Below, piece by piece: positions 14,935 to 23,189 of a stretch of DNA of 64,000 nucleotides. The notes under the pieces are model-generated. The model was not told the DNA's origin. It was given only the letters and a program-made list of their open reading frames with translations, and did no database searches. The stretch lies in contig NZ_JACKXE010000001.1 in assembly GCF_014212315.1 (NCBI RefSeq), positions 496,001 to 560,000 on the forward strand, given 5' to 3'. Position 1 is the first letter of the stretch, and every line of letters starts with the position of its first letter. The position numbers and the translations under genes are program-made. The DNA is from Nocardioides luti. GTDB taxonomy: Bacteria; Actinomycetota; Actinomycetes; Propionibacteriales; Nocardioidaceae.

Positions 14935-16269
14935 ATGAGCGACAAGTACCAGAGCTTCACGGCGTCCCCGATCGGCAAGCTGCTCGTCAAGAACCTCGGG
15001 CTGCCCGCCCCCATGAAGCTCGACCGCTACACCGAGGGCGCCCCGCTCGTCGACGGCACGGTCGTGGTCGGCGGTCGCGGTCGCCTGGCCGAGTCGCTCC
15101 CCGGCCTGCTCGACACCCTCGGCATTGCCTCGACCGAGGTCGCCGAGGAGGGCGCGACGTACAAGGGCCTGGTCTTCGACGCCACCGGCATCACCGGCTC
15201 GGCCGACCTGGTCGCGCTCCGCGACTTCTTCACCCCGCTGCTGCGCAGCCTCGACCGCTGCCCGCGCCTCGTCGTGCTCGGCACGCCGCCGGAGCTGCTC
15301 GAGGGCGGCGAGCGCGTAGCGCAGCGTGCGCTCGAGGGCTTCACCCGCAGCCTCGGCAAGGAGATCGGCCGCGGCGGCACCGTCCAGCTCGTGTACGTCG
15401 CCGAGGGCGCCGAGGCGGCCACCGCCTCGACCCTGGGCTTCCTGCTCTCCCCCAAGTCGGCCTACGTCTCGGGCCAGGTGGTCCGCATCGGCGCGACCGG
15501 CTCGGTCAAGGCCCCGGCCGTCCAGGACTGGCAGCGCCCGCTGACCGGCAAGGTCGCCCTGGTGACCGGCGCGAGCCGCGGCATCGGCGAGCAGATCGCC
15601 CGCGTCCTGCACCGCGACGGCGCGACCGTGCTGGGCGTGGACGTGCCCCAGGCGGCCAGCGAGCTGCAGGTCGTCATGAAGGAGATCGACGGCGACTGGC
15701 TGACCCTCGACATCACGGCGGCCGACGCGCCGCAGCGCATCGCCCACCACCTCAAGGAGAAGCACGGCGGGGTCGACGTGGTCGTCCACAACGCCGGCAT
15801 CACGCGTGACAAGAAGCTGGCCAACATGCAGGAGGACCGCTGGGACTCCGTCATCGCGGTCAACCTCACCGCGCCCGAGCGGATCACCCGCGAACTGCTC
15901 GACCAGGGCGTCGTGAACCCGAACGGCGCCATCGTCGGCGTCGCCTCGATCGCGGGCATCGCCGGGAACGTCGGGCAGACGAACTACGCCGCCTCCAAGG
16001 CCGGCGTCATCGGCTTCGTGGACTCGCTGGCCGGCGAGCTCGAGGACGGCATCACGATCAACGCCGTCGCGCCGGGCTTCATCATCACCGCGATGACCGC
16101 GGCCGTGCCGTTCGCGACCCGCGAGGTCGGCCAGCGTCTCAACGCGATGTCCCAGGGCGGCCTGCCGGTCGACGTGGCCGAGACGATCGCGTGGTACGCC
16201 AACCCCGGCTCCAGCGCCGTCAACGGCAACGTGGTCCGCGTCTGCGGCCAGATGATGCTGGGGGCCTGA
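14935..16269 (+). CDS. fabG4: 3-oxoacyl-reductase, high-molecular-weight FabG (FabG4)
   Basis: 444 residues in two Rossmann-like domains. The N-terminal half (about 1-200) is a flavodoxin-like domain without a nucleotide loop. The C-terminal half is an active SDR: GKVALVTGASRGIGEQIA, VVHNAGITRD, and the Ser in VASIAGIAG with TNYAASKAGVIGF as Tyr-Lys. This fits HMW FabG4, an NADH-dependent ketoacyl-CoA reductase. ATG at 14935 has GGAGG upstream at a slightly long spacing. The gene is followed after one base by htdX, so the pair probably does consecutive steps (ketone reduction and hydration/dehydration). Confidence 0.93.
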   Translation: MSDKYQSFTASPIGKLLVKNLGLPAPMKLDRYTEGAPLVDGTVVVGGRGRLAESLPGLLDTLGIASTEVAEEGATYKGLVFDATGITGSADLVALRDFFTPLLRSLDRCPRLVVLGTPPELLEGGERVAQRALEGFTRSLGKEIGRGGTVQLVYVAEGAEAATASTLGFLLSPKSAYVSGQVVRIGATGSVKAPAVQDWQRPLTGKVALVTGASRGIGEQIARVLHRDGATVLGVDVPQAASELQVVMKEIDGDWLTLDITAADAPQRIAHHLKEKHGGVDVVVHNAGITRDKKLANMQEDRWDSVIAVNLTAPERITRELLDQGVVNPNGAIVGVASIAGIAGNVGQTNYAASKAGVIGFVDSLAGELEDGITINAVAPGFIITAMTAAVPFATREVGQRLNAMSQGGLPVDVAETIAWYANPGSSAVNGNVVRVCGQMMLGA

Positions 16270-16270
16270 G

Positions 16271-17146
16271 ATGACCGAGCCCCGCGTGGTCGAGGGGACG
16301 CCCGGCGCGCTGCCGCAGCTGCTCAAGGCGGCGCTGCCGTCGTTGCCGGTCGTGAACCTGCTGCCCGGCATCCGCAAGAGCGGGTCGACGCTGCCCGACC
16401 TGGCGCTGACGCGTCACGACGTGCCGGTCGACCCGGCCCACGCGGCGGCGTACGCCTCCGTCTGCGGCTTCCCGACCAAGGACGTGCTGCCGCTGACCTA
16501 CCCGCACATGCTGGCCTTCGGGCTGCACATGGCGATCATGACCGACGGGTCCTTCCCGTTCCCGGCCATCGGCACCGTGCACCTCGAGAACTCCATCACC
16601 CAGCACCGGGCGATCACGGCCGACGAGCGGCTGCAGGTGACGGCCCGGCCCGAGCACCTCCGCCCGCACGCCAAGGGCCAGGTCTTCGACATGGTCACGA
16701 CCGTGCACGCGGCCGGCGAGCTGGTGTGGGAGGAGACCTCGACGTTCCTGCGGCGCGGGCGCGGCGACGCGGACGCCCCGGCGGGCACGCCGCTCCCCCA
16801 GGTCGAGCCGACCGGGACGCGGTGGCCGCTGGCCGGCGACCTCGGCCGGAGGTACGCCGCGGTGTCGGGCGACCACAACCCGATCCACCTCTACCCGCTG
16901 ACCGCGAAGGCGCTGGGCTTCCCCCGGCAGATCGCCCACGGCATGTGGAGCAAGGCCCGCTGCGTCGCGGCGCTCGAGAACCGGCTCCCCGACGCGGTCC
17001 GCGTCGACGTCGCCTTCAAGAAGCCGATCCTGCTCCCCGGCACGGTGGCCTTCGGCTCCCGGCCCGAGGGCGAGGGCTACGCCTTCTCGCTCAGCAACCC
17101 GAAGAGCGGCGCCCCCCACCTGGCCGGGCTCACGACCGCCCTCTGA
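16271..17146 (+). CDS. htdX: MaoC-like 3-hydroxyacyl dehydratase
   Basis: A 291-residue double-hotdog protein. The C-terminal half holds the hydratase-2 motif: YAAVSGDHNPIHLYP with the catalytic Asp and His, then GFPRQIAHGMWSKARCVAAL. The N-terminal half (LTYPHMLAFGLHMAIM) is the non-catalytic repeat. HtdX-type enzymes interconvert enoyl- and (3R)-hydroxyacyl thioesters. The gene starts one base after the fabG4 stop (TGAGATG), so translation is likely coupled. Its 3' end overlaps the convergent MFS gene by 17 nt. Confidence 0.92.
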   Translation: MTEPRVVEGTPGALPQLLKAALPSLPVVNLLPGIRKSGSTLPDLALTRHDVPVDPAHAAAYASVCGFPTKDVLPLTYPHMLAFGLHMAIMTDGSFPFPAIGTVHLENSITQHRAITADERLQVTARPEHLRPHAKGQVFDMVTTVHAAGELVWEETSTFLRRGRGDADAPAGTPLPQVEPTGTRWPLAGDLGRRYAAVSGDHNPIHLYPLTAKALGFPRQIAHGMWSKARCVAALENRLPDAVRVDVAFKKPILLPGTVAFGSRPEGEGYAFSLSNPKSGAPHLAGLTTAL

Positions 17147-18533
17147 GGCCCGCGGCCGCGATGGCCGCGGCGCCGAGCAGCGTCAGCGCCGTCGAGACCA
17201 GCACCGCGGTGTTCCACCCGTCGACGACGCCACCGCCGGTGTGCGTCGCGACGGTCACGAAGAGCGTGATGCCGATCGCGGCGCCGAGGTAGCGCGAGGT
17301 GTTGTTGGCGCCGCTGCCCATGGCCGCCCGGTCGGGCGGCACGCTGGCGACGGCCTCGCGGCCGAGCACCGCGTTGAGGACGCCGGTGGCGATGCCGCTC
17401 ACGGCCATCGGCACGACCAGCCGCCACGGGCTCGAGTCCGCGGCCAGGCCGTAGCCGCAGGCCTGACCGACCGCCACGCCCACCAGCAGCAGGGCGACGG
17501 GGAACGGCCCCTCGAGCGGGTGCGGCAGCCGCCGCACGAGCATCGAGGTGACCACGCTGGTGCCGGCCCACGGGACGACCAGCAGGGAGGCGACCCACAG
17601 GCTGGTCCCGAGGCCGAGCTGGGCGACGGTCGGGACGAACGACGACATGCCGATGATCCCCAGGCCGAGGACCAGCGAGCCCATCGTGGCGCCGCGGAAG
17701 CGGCGGTTGCCGAGCAGCGTCGGGTCGAGCAGCGGGGTGCCCACGCGGGACTCCACCAGCACGAAGGCCGCGAACCCCAGCACGGCGAGCACGGCCAGCA
17801 CGACGGTGGGGGTGTCGATGCCGTTGCGGCCCTGGGTGAGCGCCGAGACGAGCAGCGTCATGGCCGCGACGAGGAGCACAAGGCCGGGCACGTCGATCGA
17901 ACGGGCGCTCGCAGCGCGCGACTCGGGCATCGCGCGGACGGTCGCCGCGAGCAGCACGGCGGCCAGGACCGCGGTGACGGCGTACGTCTCGCGCCAGCCG
18001 GTGCCGACGTCCAGGGCGGCCGCGAGGACGGCTCCCGACGCGATGCCGAGGCCGACGCTGGCGCCCCAGACCGAGGTCGCGTGCACGCGCTCGGGTCCGG
18101 GCGGGAAGTGGTGGGCGAGCAGCGCCAGGCCGCAGGCGAGGATGGCCGCACCGCCGGCGCCCTCGAGGACGCGGGCGGCCACGAACAGCAGCGACTCCTG
18201 CGCCACGGCGCACAGGACGGCGCCCAGGGCCAAGGCGGCCAGGCCGGCGACGTACACCCGGCGGCGGCCGAAGGTGTCGCCGAGCACCCCCGAGGCGAGC
18301 AGGGCCGCGGCCAGGCCGACGCTCATCGAGCTGAGGATCCAGGCGCGAGCCACGGCGCCGGCGCCGAGGTCGGCGGCGGTGGCCGGGACGGTGGCCATCG
18401 GCGTCACGTAGGTGACGAGCACGAGGGCGGTCCCGAGGGCCACGAGCGGCAAGAGGAGACCGCGCTCCCCCGTCGACGCGCCCGCGGCACCCGAGTCCGC
18501 GTTCGAGCCAGTAGGTTTGACATTCAAACTCAT
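17130..18533 (-). CDS. MFS transporter, multidrug-efflux (DHA2) type
   Basis: A 467-residue membrane protein with about 12-14 hydrophobic helices. Motif A is GVLGDTFGRRRVYVAG in the loop after helix 2; motif C-like Gly/Pro residues appear in VWGASVGLGIASGAVLA, pointing to an antiporter. Late signature SGANNTSRYLGAAIG is common to actinobacterial DHA2 exporters. ATG at 18533 begins MSLNVKPTG. The start codon region holds a perfect GTTTGA-3-TCAAAC palindrome and the gene is divergent from an HxlR regulator, so repression by that protein is likely. The exported compound is unknown. Confidence 0.88.
   Translation of the reverse strand: MSLNVKPTGSNADSGAAGASTGERGLLLPLVALGTALVLVTYVTPMATVPATAADLGAGAVARAWILSSMSVGLAAALLASGVLGDTFGRRRVYVAGLAALALGAVLCAVAQESLLFVAARVLEGAGGAAILACGLALLAHHFPPGPERVHATSVWGASVGLGIASGAVLAAALDVGTGWRETYAVTAVLAAVLLAATVRAMPESRAASARSIDVPGLVLLVAAMTLLVSALTQGRNGIDTPTVVLAVLAVLGFAAFVLVESRVGTPLLDPTLLGNRRFRGATMGSLVLGLGIIGMSSFVPTVAQLGLGTSLWVASLLVVPWAGTSVVTSMLVRRLPHPLEGPFPVALLLVGVAVGQACGYGLAADSSPWRLVVPMAVSGIATGVLNAVLGREAVASVPPDRAAMGSGANNTSRYLGAAIGITLFVTVATHTGGGVVDGWNTAVLVSTALTLLGAAAIAAAGLRGRS
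18515..18529. promoter_or_regulatory. candidate HxlR operator over the MFS start
   Basis: GTTTGA-CAT-TCAAAC, a perfect palindrome with 6-bp arms, within the first codons of the MFS gene and 48 bases before the HxlR start. Binding here could block both divergent genes. Confidence 0.5.
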
Positions 18534-18576
18534 GCGCAGGACGCTAACACCCCACCCCGACGAAGGGAACCCGCCG

Positions 18577-18969
18577 GTGCCCAGCGCCACCCCGCCGATC
18601 ACCCTGGCCGAGCTGCCCGGTCGACCGTGCCCGATCGCGGCGTCGCTGGAGGTCGTCGGCGAGCGCTGGTCGTTGCTGGTGGTCCGCGAGATCCACCTCG
18701 GGAACACCCGCTTCTCGGGCATCGTGCGCGGCACCGGCGCGCCCCGCGACCGGGTCGCCGCGCGGCTCCGGGCGCTGGAGGCGGCAGGCGTCGTCGAACG
18801 ACGTGCCTACTGCGACGCTCCCCCGCGCCACGACTACCACCTGACCGCGTCCGGCCGCGCGCTCGTGCCGGTGCTCGACGCCCTGCTCGCCTGGGGCAAG
18901 GAGCACGCCGTCGCCCCCACCGACCCCGATCGCGACCGTCACCTGACGGTGCCGAAGGAGCCCCGATGA
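18577..18969 (+). CDS. HxlR-family winged-helix regulator
   Basis: 130 residues. The family opening PGRPCPIAASLEVVGERW is at about residues 15-32, with the conserved Cys that senses electrophiles in some members, then LLVVREIHLGNTRFSGI and the recognition stretch RVAARLRALEAAGVVERR. The wing is RHDYHLTASGRAL. GTG at 18577 follows GAAGGGAA. It is divergent from the MFS exporter, which it probably regulates, and its stop overlaps the downstream thioesterase start (ATGA). Confidence 0.88.
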   Translation: MPSATPPITLAELPGRPCPIAASLEVVGERWSLLVVREIHLGNTRFSGIVRGTGAPRDRVAARLRALEAAGVVERRAYCDAPPRHDYHLTASGRALVPVLDALLAWGKEHAVAPTDPDRDRHLTVPKEPR

Positions 18970-19490
18970 CCAGCACCGCCCCCGAGAGCTGGGGCCCCGC
19001 ACGCTCCCGCACCGTGACCTGGCACGACCCGATGATCGGGGCGAGCGAGGGACTGAGCCGCCCCGGGCTGGACTACCTGCAGGCGATGATCGACGGCGAG
19101 CTGCCGCCGCCCCCGATCTCCGGGCTCGTGCAGATGGGCCTGGTCTCGGTCGAGCCGGGGCGCGTGGTGTTCACCTGCCTGCCCGACGAGTCGGCGTACA
19201 ACCCGATCGGCGCGGTGCACGGCGGCCTGGTCTGCACGCTGCTCGACTCCGTCGCCGGGTGCGCGCTGCACAGCACGCTGCCGCAGGGCAAGGGGTACAC
19301 CTCGGTCGAGATCAAGGTGAGCTACCTCAAGGCCGTCCGGGCCACGAGCGGGACCCTGACCGCCGTCGGCACGGTCGTGAAGGCCGGCTCGCGGGTCGGC
19401 TTCACCGAGGGCGTCGTCACCGACGCGTCCGGCGCCGTCGTGGCGACCGCGACCAGCACGCTGCTCGTCTTCGACCTGCCGACCGCCTGA
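18966..19490 (+). CDS. PaaI-family hotdog thioesterase
   Basis: A 174-residue single-hotdog acyl-CoA thioesterase. The signature is YNPIGAVHGGLVCTLLDSVAGCAL (Asn, HGG and the acidic residue at the helix), followed by YTSVEIKVSYLKAV and ending ATSTLLVFD. PaaI-type enzymes hydrolyse phenylacetyl-CoA or other small acyl-CoAs. ATG at 18966 overlaps the HxlR stop, so the two are co-translated; the thioesterase may be under the same signal as the exporter. The exact substrate is unknown. Confidence 0.88.
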   Translation: MTSTAPESWGPARSRTVTWHDPMIGASEGLSRPGLDYLQAMIDGELPPPPISGLVQMGLVSVEPGRVVFTCLPDESAYNPIGAVHGGLVCTLLDSVAGCALHSTLPQGKGYTSVEIKVSYLKAVRATSGTLTAVGTVVKAGSRVGFTEGVVTDASGAVVATATSTLLVFDLPTA

Positions 19491-19553
19491 GCCCGTCGCC
19501 CGCACGGGGCTGCGCCTAGCAGCCGGAGCTGGGACCGGTGCACTACGCCACCC

Positions 19554-19567
19554 TGGCCGATCGGCCA
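19554..19567. promoter_or_regulatory. palindrome upstream of secreted-protein gene
   Basis: Perfect 14-bp palindrome TGGCCGATCGGCCA, 55 bases before the ATG at 19623. A TAGCCT -10-like hexamer lies at 19608, so the palindrome falls near -35 to -50 of a probable leaderless promoter. Confidence 0.35.
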
Positions 19568-19622
19568 TTTCTGCCGGGAACGCTCGCCTGCGCCGGAGGG
19601 GCGGACCTAGCCTGCGAGCGTG

Positions 19623-20501
19623 ATGGCAGCTCGGGAACGCACCAGCGCCCTGCTCGGAGGACTCCTCCTGGCAGCGGCGGCACTCGCGGGCGCCGCGCTC
19701 TCGGTGCCGGCCGCGGGCCCGTCCGGCGGCTCGCCCGGTGACACCGTGACGGGGACGATCGACACCCGCGTCGAGCCGGCCTTCGCGGCGAGCTGCATCG
19801 GCTACTGCCAGCACCCCACGAACGCCGCCAAGGTGTTCCGCTGGGGGCTCGAGGACTGGCGGCAGGAGTTCGAGACCGGCTCGCTCAGCGACCACTGGCA
19901 CACCAGCGTCGACGACGCGATCGGCCAGCAGCAGGGCATGCTGACGATCAAGGCAGCCAGCGACTCGGGCACCGTGCGGGTCTGGCCCGACGACCAGTCG
20001 GCGACCACCGGCCGCTGGGAGTCGCGGGTGCGCGCCTTCGAGAAGACCACCGACGGCACGCCGTACCGCTTCACGTGGGAGCTGGTCCCGGTCGGCGCGG
20101 ACGCCTGCCAGGCACTGACGATCGTGCTGGCGTCGTACGTCCCCGGCGACGAGGTCGCGACCGGCTCCGTCACGACGCTGCCCGACCACCAGTTCACGTT
20201 CTCCCGCAAGCGCGACCTGCGCTCGCGCGCCTGGCACACGTACGCCGTCGAGGTGACGCCCACGCGGATCTCGTGGTTCGTCGACACCAAGGTGATGCGG
20301 ACCGAGCGGCGCCCGGAGGTGCTGTCGGGGCTGGAGTACCGTCCGCAGTTCGTCATGGAGGCCGTCGACGGCTCCGAGATGCGCGAGTCGTGGATGCAGA
20401 TGGACTGGGTCCGCTACTACACGCTCAAGCGGCCCAACGCGAAGCCGGTCAAGGCGCCGCCGATGGACCTGACCACCCTGACGACGCTGCCGACCTGCTG
20501 A
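19623..20501 (+). CDS. secreted concanavalin-like (GH16-fold) protein
   Basis: 292 residues with a signal peptide (basic start, hydrophobic core LLGGLLLAAAALAGAAL, cleavage probably near residues 30-35). The mature part has FETGSLSDHWHTS, TTGRWESRVRAFE, then WHTYAVEVTPTRISWFVDTK and YRPQFVMEAVDGSE, the layout of the GH16/laminarinase beta-sandwich. The catalytic ExDxxE motif is absent, so it is more likely a carbohydrate-binding or structural protein than an active glycosidase. Two Cys (SCIGYC) near the mature N-terminus may pair. GTG at 19620 is an equally possible start. Function unknown. Confidence 0.7.
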   Translation: MAARERTSALLGGLLLAAAALAGAALSVPAAGPSGGSPGDTVTGTIDTRVEPAFAASCIGYCQHPTNAAKVFRWGLEDWRQEFETGSLSDHWHTSVDDAIGQQQGMLTIKAASDSGTVRVWPDDQSATTGRWESRVRAFEKTTDGTPYRFTWELVPVGADACQALTIVLASYVPGDEVATGSVTTLPDHQFTFSRKRDLRSRAWHTYAVEVTPTRISWFVDTKVMRTERRPEVLSGLEYRPQFVMEAVDGSEMRESWMQMDWVRYYTLKRPNAKPVKAPPMDLTTLTTLPTC

Positions 20502-20508
20502 GCCCGCG

Positions 20509-21423
20509 TCAGTCGCGCAGGCCCGTCGCGATCTCGGCGAGCGCGTCCTCGAGCGTGACGGACGGCGTCCAGCCCCACCGCTGGGCGCGGGTGGCGAGCA
20601 GGCGACCGGTCCACGCGGGCTGGTCGTCCCACACGGGCTCGACACCCACGGCCGTCGTGACGGTCTCGACGTAGTCGCGCACCGTCGCCGGTCCGGCCGC
20701 GACGTTGACCGGCGTGCAGCCGCCCTCGACCGGACCCTGCTCCGGGTCCGTGCCCGCGGCGATCCGGCCGGTCGCGACGTCCGCCACGAACGCCGCGAGG
20801 TCGTCGAGGTGGACCCAGGCGAAGCTCTGCTGCGGGACCGCGTGCCGGGCCTGCTCGTGCTCGCGGATGGCGGCGGGGCGCAGGGAGTTCCACACCGAGG
20901 TCTCGCCGGCGCCGAGGATGGCGGGCGGGCGGACGAGCACGCGGGTGAGGCCGTCGACCTCGGCCAGCGCGGCGTCGGTGTCGCGCTTGGTCACCGAGTA
21001 GTCGTCGGCGTCGTCCGCCACCAGCGCCGACGCCTCGTCGACGTCCCCCGCCTCGGGCGAGCGGTCGTAGACCGCCCCCGTCGAGATGTGCACGAGACGC
21101 TCGACGCCGGCCGCGCTCGCCGCCCGCGCGACGACCGGCGTCCCGTCGACGCCGATCCGCTGCTGGGTGGCGCGGTCCGAGCCCATCGGGTGCACCGTCG
21201 TGACGACCGCGGTCGCCCCCTCCACGACCTCCGCGGCGAACGACTCGTCGAAGAACTCCCCCACCCGCTCCTCGACACCGTCGAGCCGCGGCGCGGTGCC
21301 GGGACGGCGTACGACGGCGCGCACGGTGGCCCCCCGCTCGACGAGGGCCGCGCACGTGCGCGCGCCGACGAGGCCGTTGGCGCCGGTGACGACGATGATC
21401 GGAGGCGAGGTGGTGTCGGTCAT
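20509..21423 (-). CDS. NAD-dependent epimerase/dehydratase family protein
   Basis: A 304-residue extended SDR. TGANGLVGARTCAAL binds NAD(P); ISTGAVYD supplies the catalytic Ser/Thr region and YSVTKRDTDAAL the Tyr-Lys pair; VLVRPPAILGAGE is the usual post-catalytic block. Substrates of this group range from nucleotide sugars to hydroxysteroids and cannot be chosen here. ATG at 21423. It converges with the secreted GH16-like gene (7 bases apart) and lies after tesB on the same strand with 31 bases between. Confidence 0.85.
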   Translation of the reverse strand: MTDTTSPPIIVVTGANGLVGARTCAALVERGATVRAVVRRPGTAPRLDGVEERVGEFFDESFAAEVVEGATAVVTTVHPMGSDRATQQRIGVDGTPVVARAASAAGVERLVHISTGAVYDRSPEAGDVDEASALVADDADDYSVTKRDTDAALAEVDGLTRVLVRPPAILGAGETSVWNSLRPAAIREHEQARHAVPQQSFAWVHLDDLAAFVADVATGRIAAGTDPEQGPVEGGCTPVNVAAGPATVRDYVETVTTAVGVEPVWDDQPAWTGRLLATRAQRWGWTPSVTLEDALAEIATGLRD

Positions 21424-21454
21424 CCCGCCAGCCTTGCAGGCTCGGGCAACTTCC

Positions 21455-22315
21455 TCACGACCGCTGCCGGATCAGCCCCTCCTGGGCGACGGTGGCGACG
21501 AGCAGGCCGTCCTGGGTGAAGACGCGGGCCAGGGCGAGGCCGCGCGAGTTCGACGCGGACGGCGAGGCCTGGTCGTAGAGCCACCACTCGTCGGCACGGA
21601 ACGGCCGGTGGAACCAGATCGTGTGGTCGAGCGAGGCCATCTGGACCGACGACGGGTTGGTCTCGTGGGCCGACAGCGTGGCGCCGAGCAGGGACATGTC
21701 GCTGGCGTAGGTGAAGGCCGCGAGGTGCTCGACCGGGTCGTCGGAGAGCCGGCCGTTGATGCGGATCCACATCCGGGCGCGAGCCGGGCGCGAGTCGTCG
21801 GCGGGCAGCCCGCGCAGCGAGGTGCCGAGGTGCCGCGCCTCGAGCGCGCCCCACTCCTTGGCGAGCTGGTCGCTGTCCTTGTTGCCGGCCTTGCGCATCA
21901 GGTCGACGAGGTCGAGCCCCTGCTCGGGAGGGGGTACGTCGGCGGGCATGACGTCCTGGTGCTCGAAGCCGTCCTCGGCGCGCTGGAAGCTCGCCGTGAG
22001 GTAGTAGATCGGGCGGCCGTGCTGGCGCGCGACCACGCGCCGGGTGGCGAAGGAGCGCCCGTCCCGGATCCGCTCGACGTCGTAGATGATCGGCACCGAG
22101 GTGTCGCCGGGCAGCAGGAAGTACGAGTGCAGCGAGTGCGTGACGTAGGCCGGGTCGACGGTGCGCACGCCGGCGATCAGCGCCTGGGCGGCCACCTGCC
22201 CGCCGTACACGCGCGGCCGCTCGGTGTCGGCCTCGCGTCCGCGGTAGAGGTCGACGTCGAGCTGCTCGACGTCGAGCAGCGAGACGAGGTCGGAGACGGG
22301 AGCGTTGTCAGCCAC
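21455..22315 (-). CDS. tesB: acyl-CoA thioesterase II, copy 1
   Basis: A 286-residue double-hotdog TesB enzyme that releases fatty acids from acyl-CoA. The catalytic triad residues can be placed as Asp in ASLDHTIWFHRPFR, Ser/Thr in ASPSASNSRG and Gln in VAQEGLIRQ. The N-terminal half has YGGQVAAQALIAG and the HSLHSYFL block. GTG at 22315 overlaps the stop of the upstream paralogue by 8 nt. The two copies are similar throughout, including long identical stretches of DNA at the 3' ends, so this is a tandem duplication. Confidence 0.9.
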   Translation of the reverse strand: MADNAPVSDLVSLLDVEQLDVDLYRGREADTERPRVYGGQVAAQALIAGVRTVDPAYVTHSLHSYFLLPGDTSVPIIYDVERIRDGRSFATRRVVARQHGRPIYYLTASFQRAEDGFEHQDVMPADVPPPEQGLDLVDLMRKAGNKDSDQLAKEWGALEARHLGTSLRGLPADDSRPARARMWIRINGRLSDDPVEHLAAFTYASDMSLLGATLSAHETNPSSVQMASLDHTIWFHRPFRADEWWLYDQASPSASNSRGLALARVFTQDGLLVATVAQEGLIRQRS

Positions 22316-23165
22316 GGTGTCGGATCAGCCCTTCCTGGGCGACGGTGGCCGCGAGGACCCCGTCCTGGGTGAACACCCGCGCGAGCGCGAGCCCCCGACC
22401 GCCGGAGGCCGAGGGGCTCTCCTGGTCGTAGAGCCACCACGCGTCGGCGCGGAACGGCCGGTGGAACCACACGCTGTGGTCCAGCGAGGCGACCTGCATG
22501 CCGGGGCTCGTCACGTGCACGCCGTGCGGCACGAGCGTCGAGCCGAGCAGCGTCATGTCGCTGGCGTAGGTGAACGCCGCGAGGTGCTGCAGCGGGTCGT
22601 CGGAGAGCTCGCCGTTGACCCGGATCCAGAGCCGGGCCCGCGCGGGTCGGGCCGGGTCCTCGGGCAGGCCCGAGCGCGAGGTGCCGACCGAGCGCACGTC
22701 GAGGGCGGCCCACTCGCGCTCCCACTCCTCGGTGTTCCCGCTTCCCCGCGCCCGGAACATCGCCCCGAGGTCGATCCCCTCCTCGGGCGGGATCACGTCG
22801 GGCATCGCGTCCTGGTGCTCGAAGCCGTCCTCGGCGCGCTGGAAGTTGGCGGTGAGGAAGTAGATCGGGCGGCCGTGCTGGCGCGCGGCGACGCGGCGGG
22901 TGCCGAACGAGCGCCCGTCGCGCAGCCGCTCGACGTCGTAGATGATCGGGACCGAGGTGTCGCCCGGCCGCAGGAAGTAGGAGTGCAGCGAGTGCGCGAC
23001 GTACGCCGGGTCCGTGGTGCGCGCGGCGGCGAGCAGCGCCTGGGCCGCGACCTGCCCGCCGAAGACCCGCTGCAGCGAGGTGTCGGGCTGGCGACCGCGG
23101 AACAGGTCGTCGTCGAGCGTCTCGAGGTCGAGCAGGGCGACGAGCTCGTCGGCTGAGGCGGGCAC
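22308..23165 (-). CDS. tesB: acyl-CoA thioesterase II, copy 2
   Basis: A 285-residue TesB paralogue with the same motifs as its neighbour: FGGQVAAQALLAA, HSLHSYFLRPGDTSVPI, Asp in ASLDHSVWFHRPFR, Ser in SPSASGGRG and Gln in VAQEGLIRH. It differs mainly in the central loop (MFRARGSGNTEEWEREW against a Lys/Asp-rich loop in copy 1) and around LVPHGVHVTSPG, which may alter chain-length preference. GTG at 23165 has AGGAGT upstream. It lies 24 bases after the PAC2 gene on the same strand. Confidence 0.9.
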   Translation of the reverse strand: MPASADELVALLDLETLDDDLFRGRQPDTSLQRVFGGQVAAQALLAAARTTDPAYVAHSLHSYFLRPGDTSVPIIYDVERLRDGRSFGTRRVAARQHGRPIYFLTANFQRAEDGFEHQDAMPDVIPPEEGIDLGAMFRARGSGNTEEWEREWAALDVRSVGTSRSGLPEDPARPARARLWIRVNGELSDDPLQHLAAFTYASDMTLLGSTLVPHGVHVTSPGMQVASLDHSVWFHRPFRADAWWLYDQESPSASGGRGLALARVFTQDGVLAATVAQEGLIRHRG

Positions 23166-23189
23166 GGTGACTCCTGGTGGGGCGAGCGG

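Noticed and set aside
17241-18965. Long plus-strand open frame leading into the thioesterase
   Set aside because: It lies opposite the MFS gene and is low-complexity. The thioesterase starts at 18966 with an ATGA overlap.
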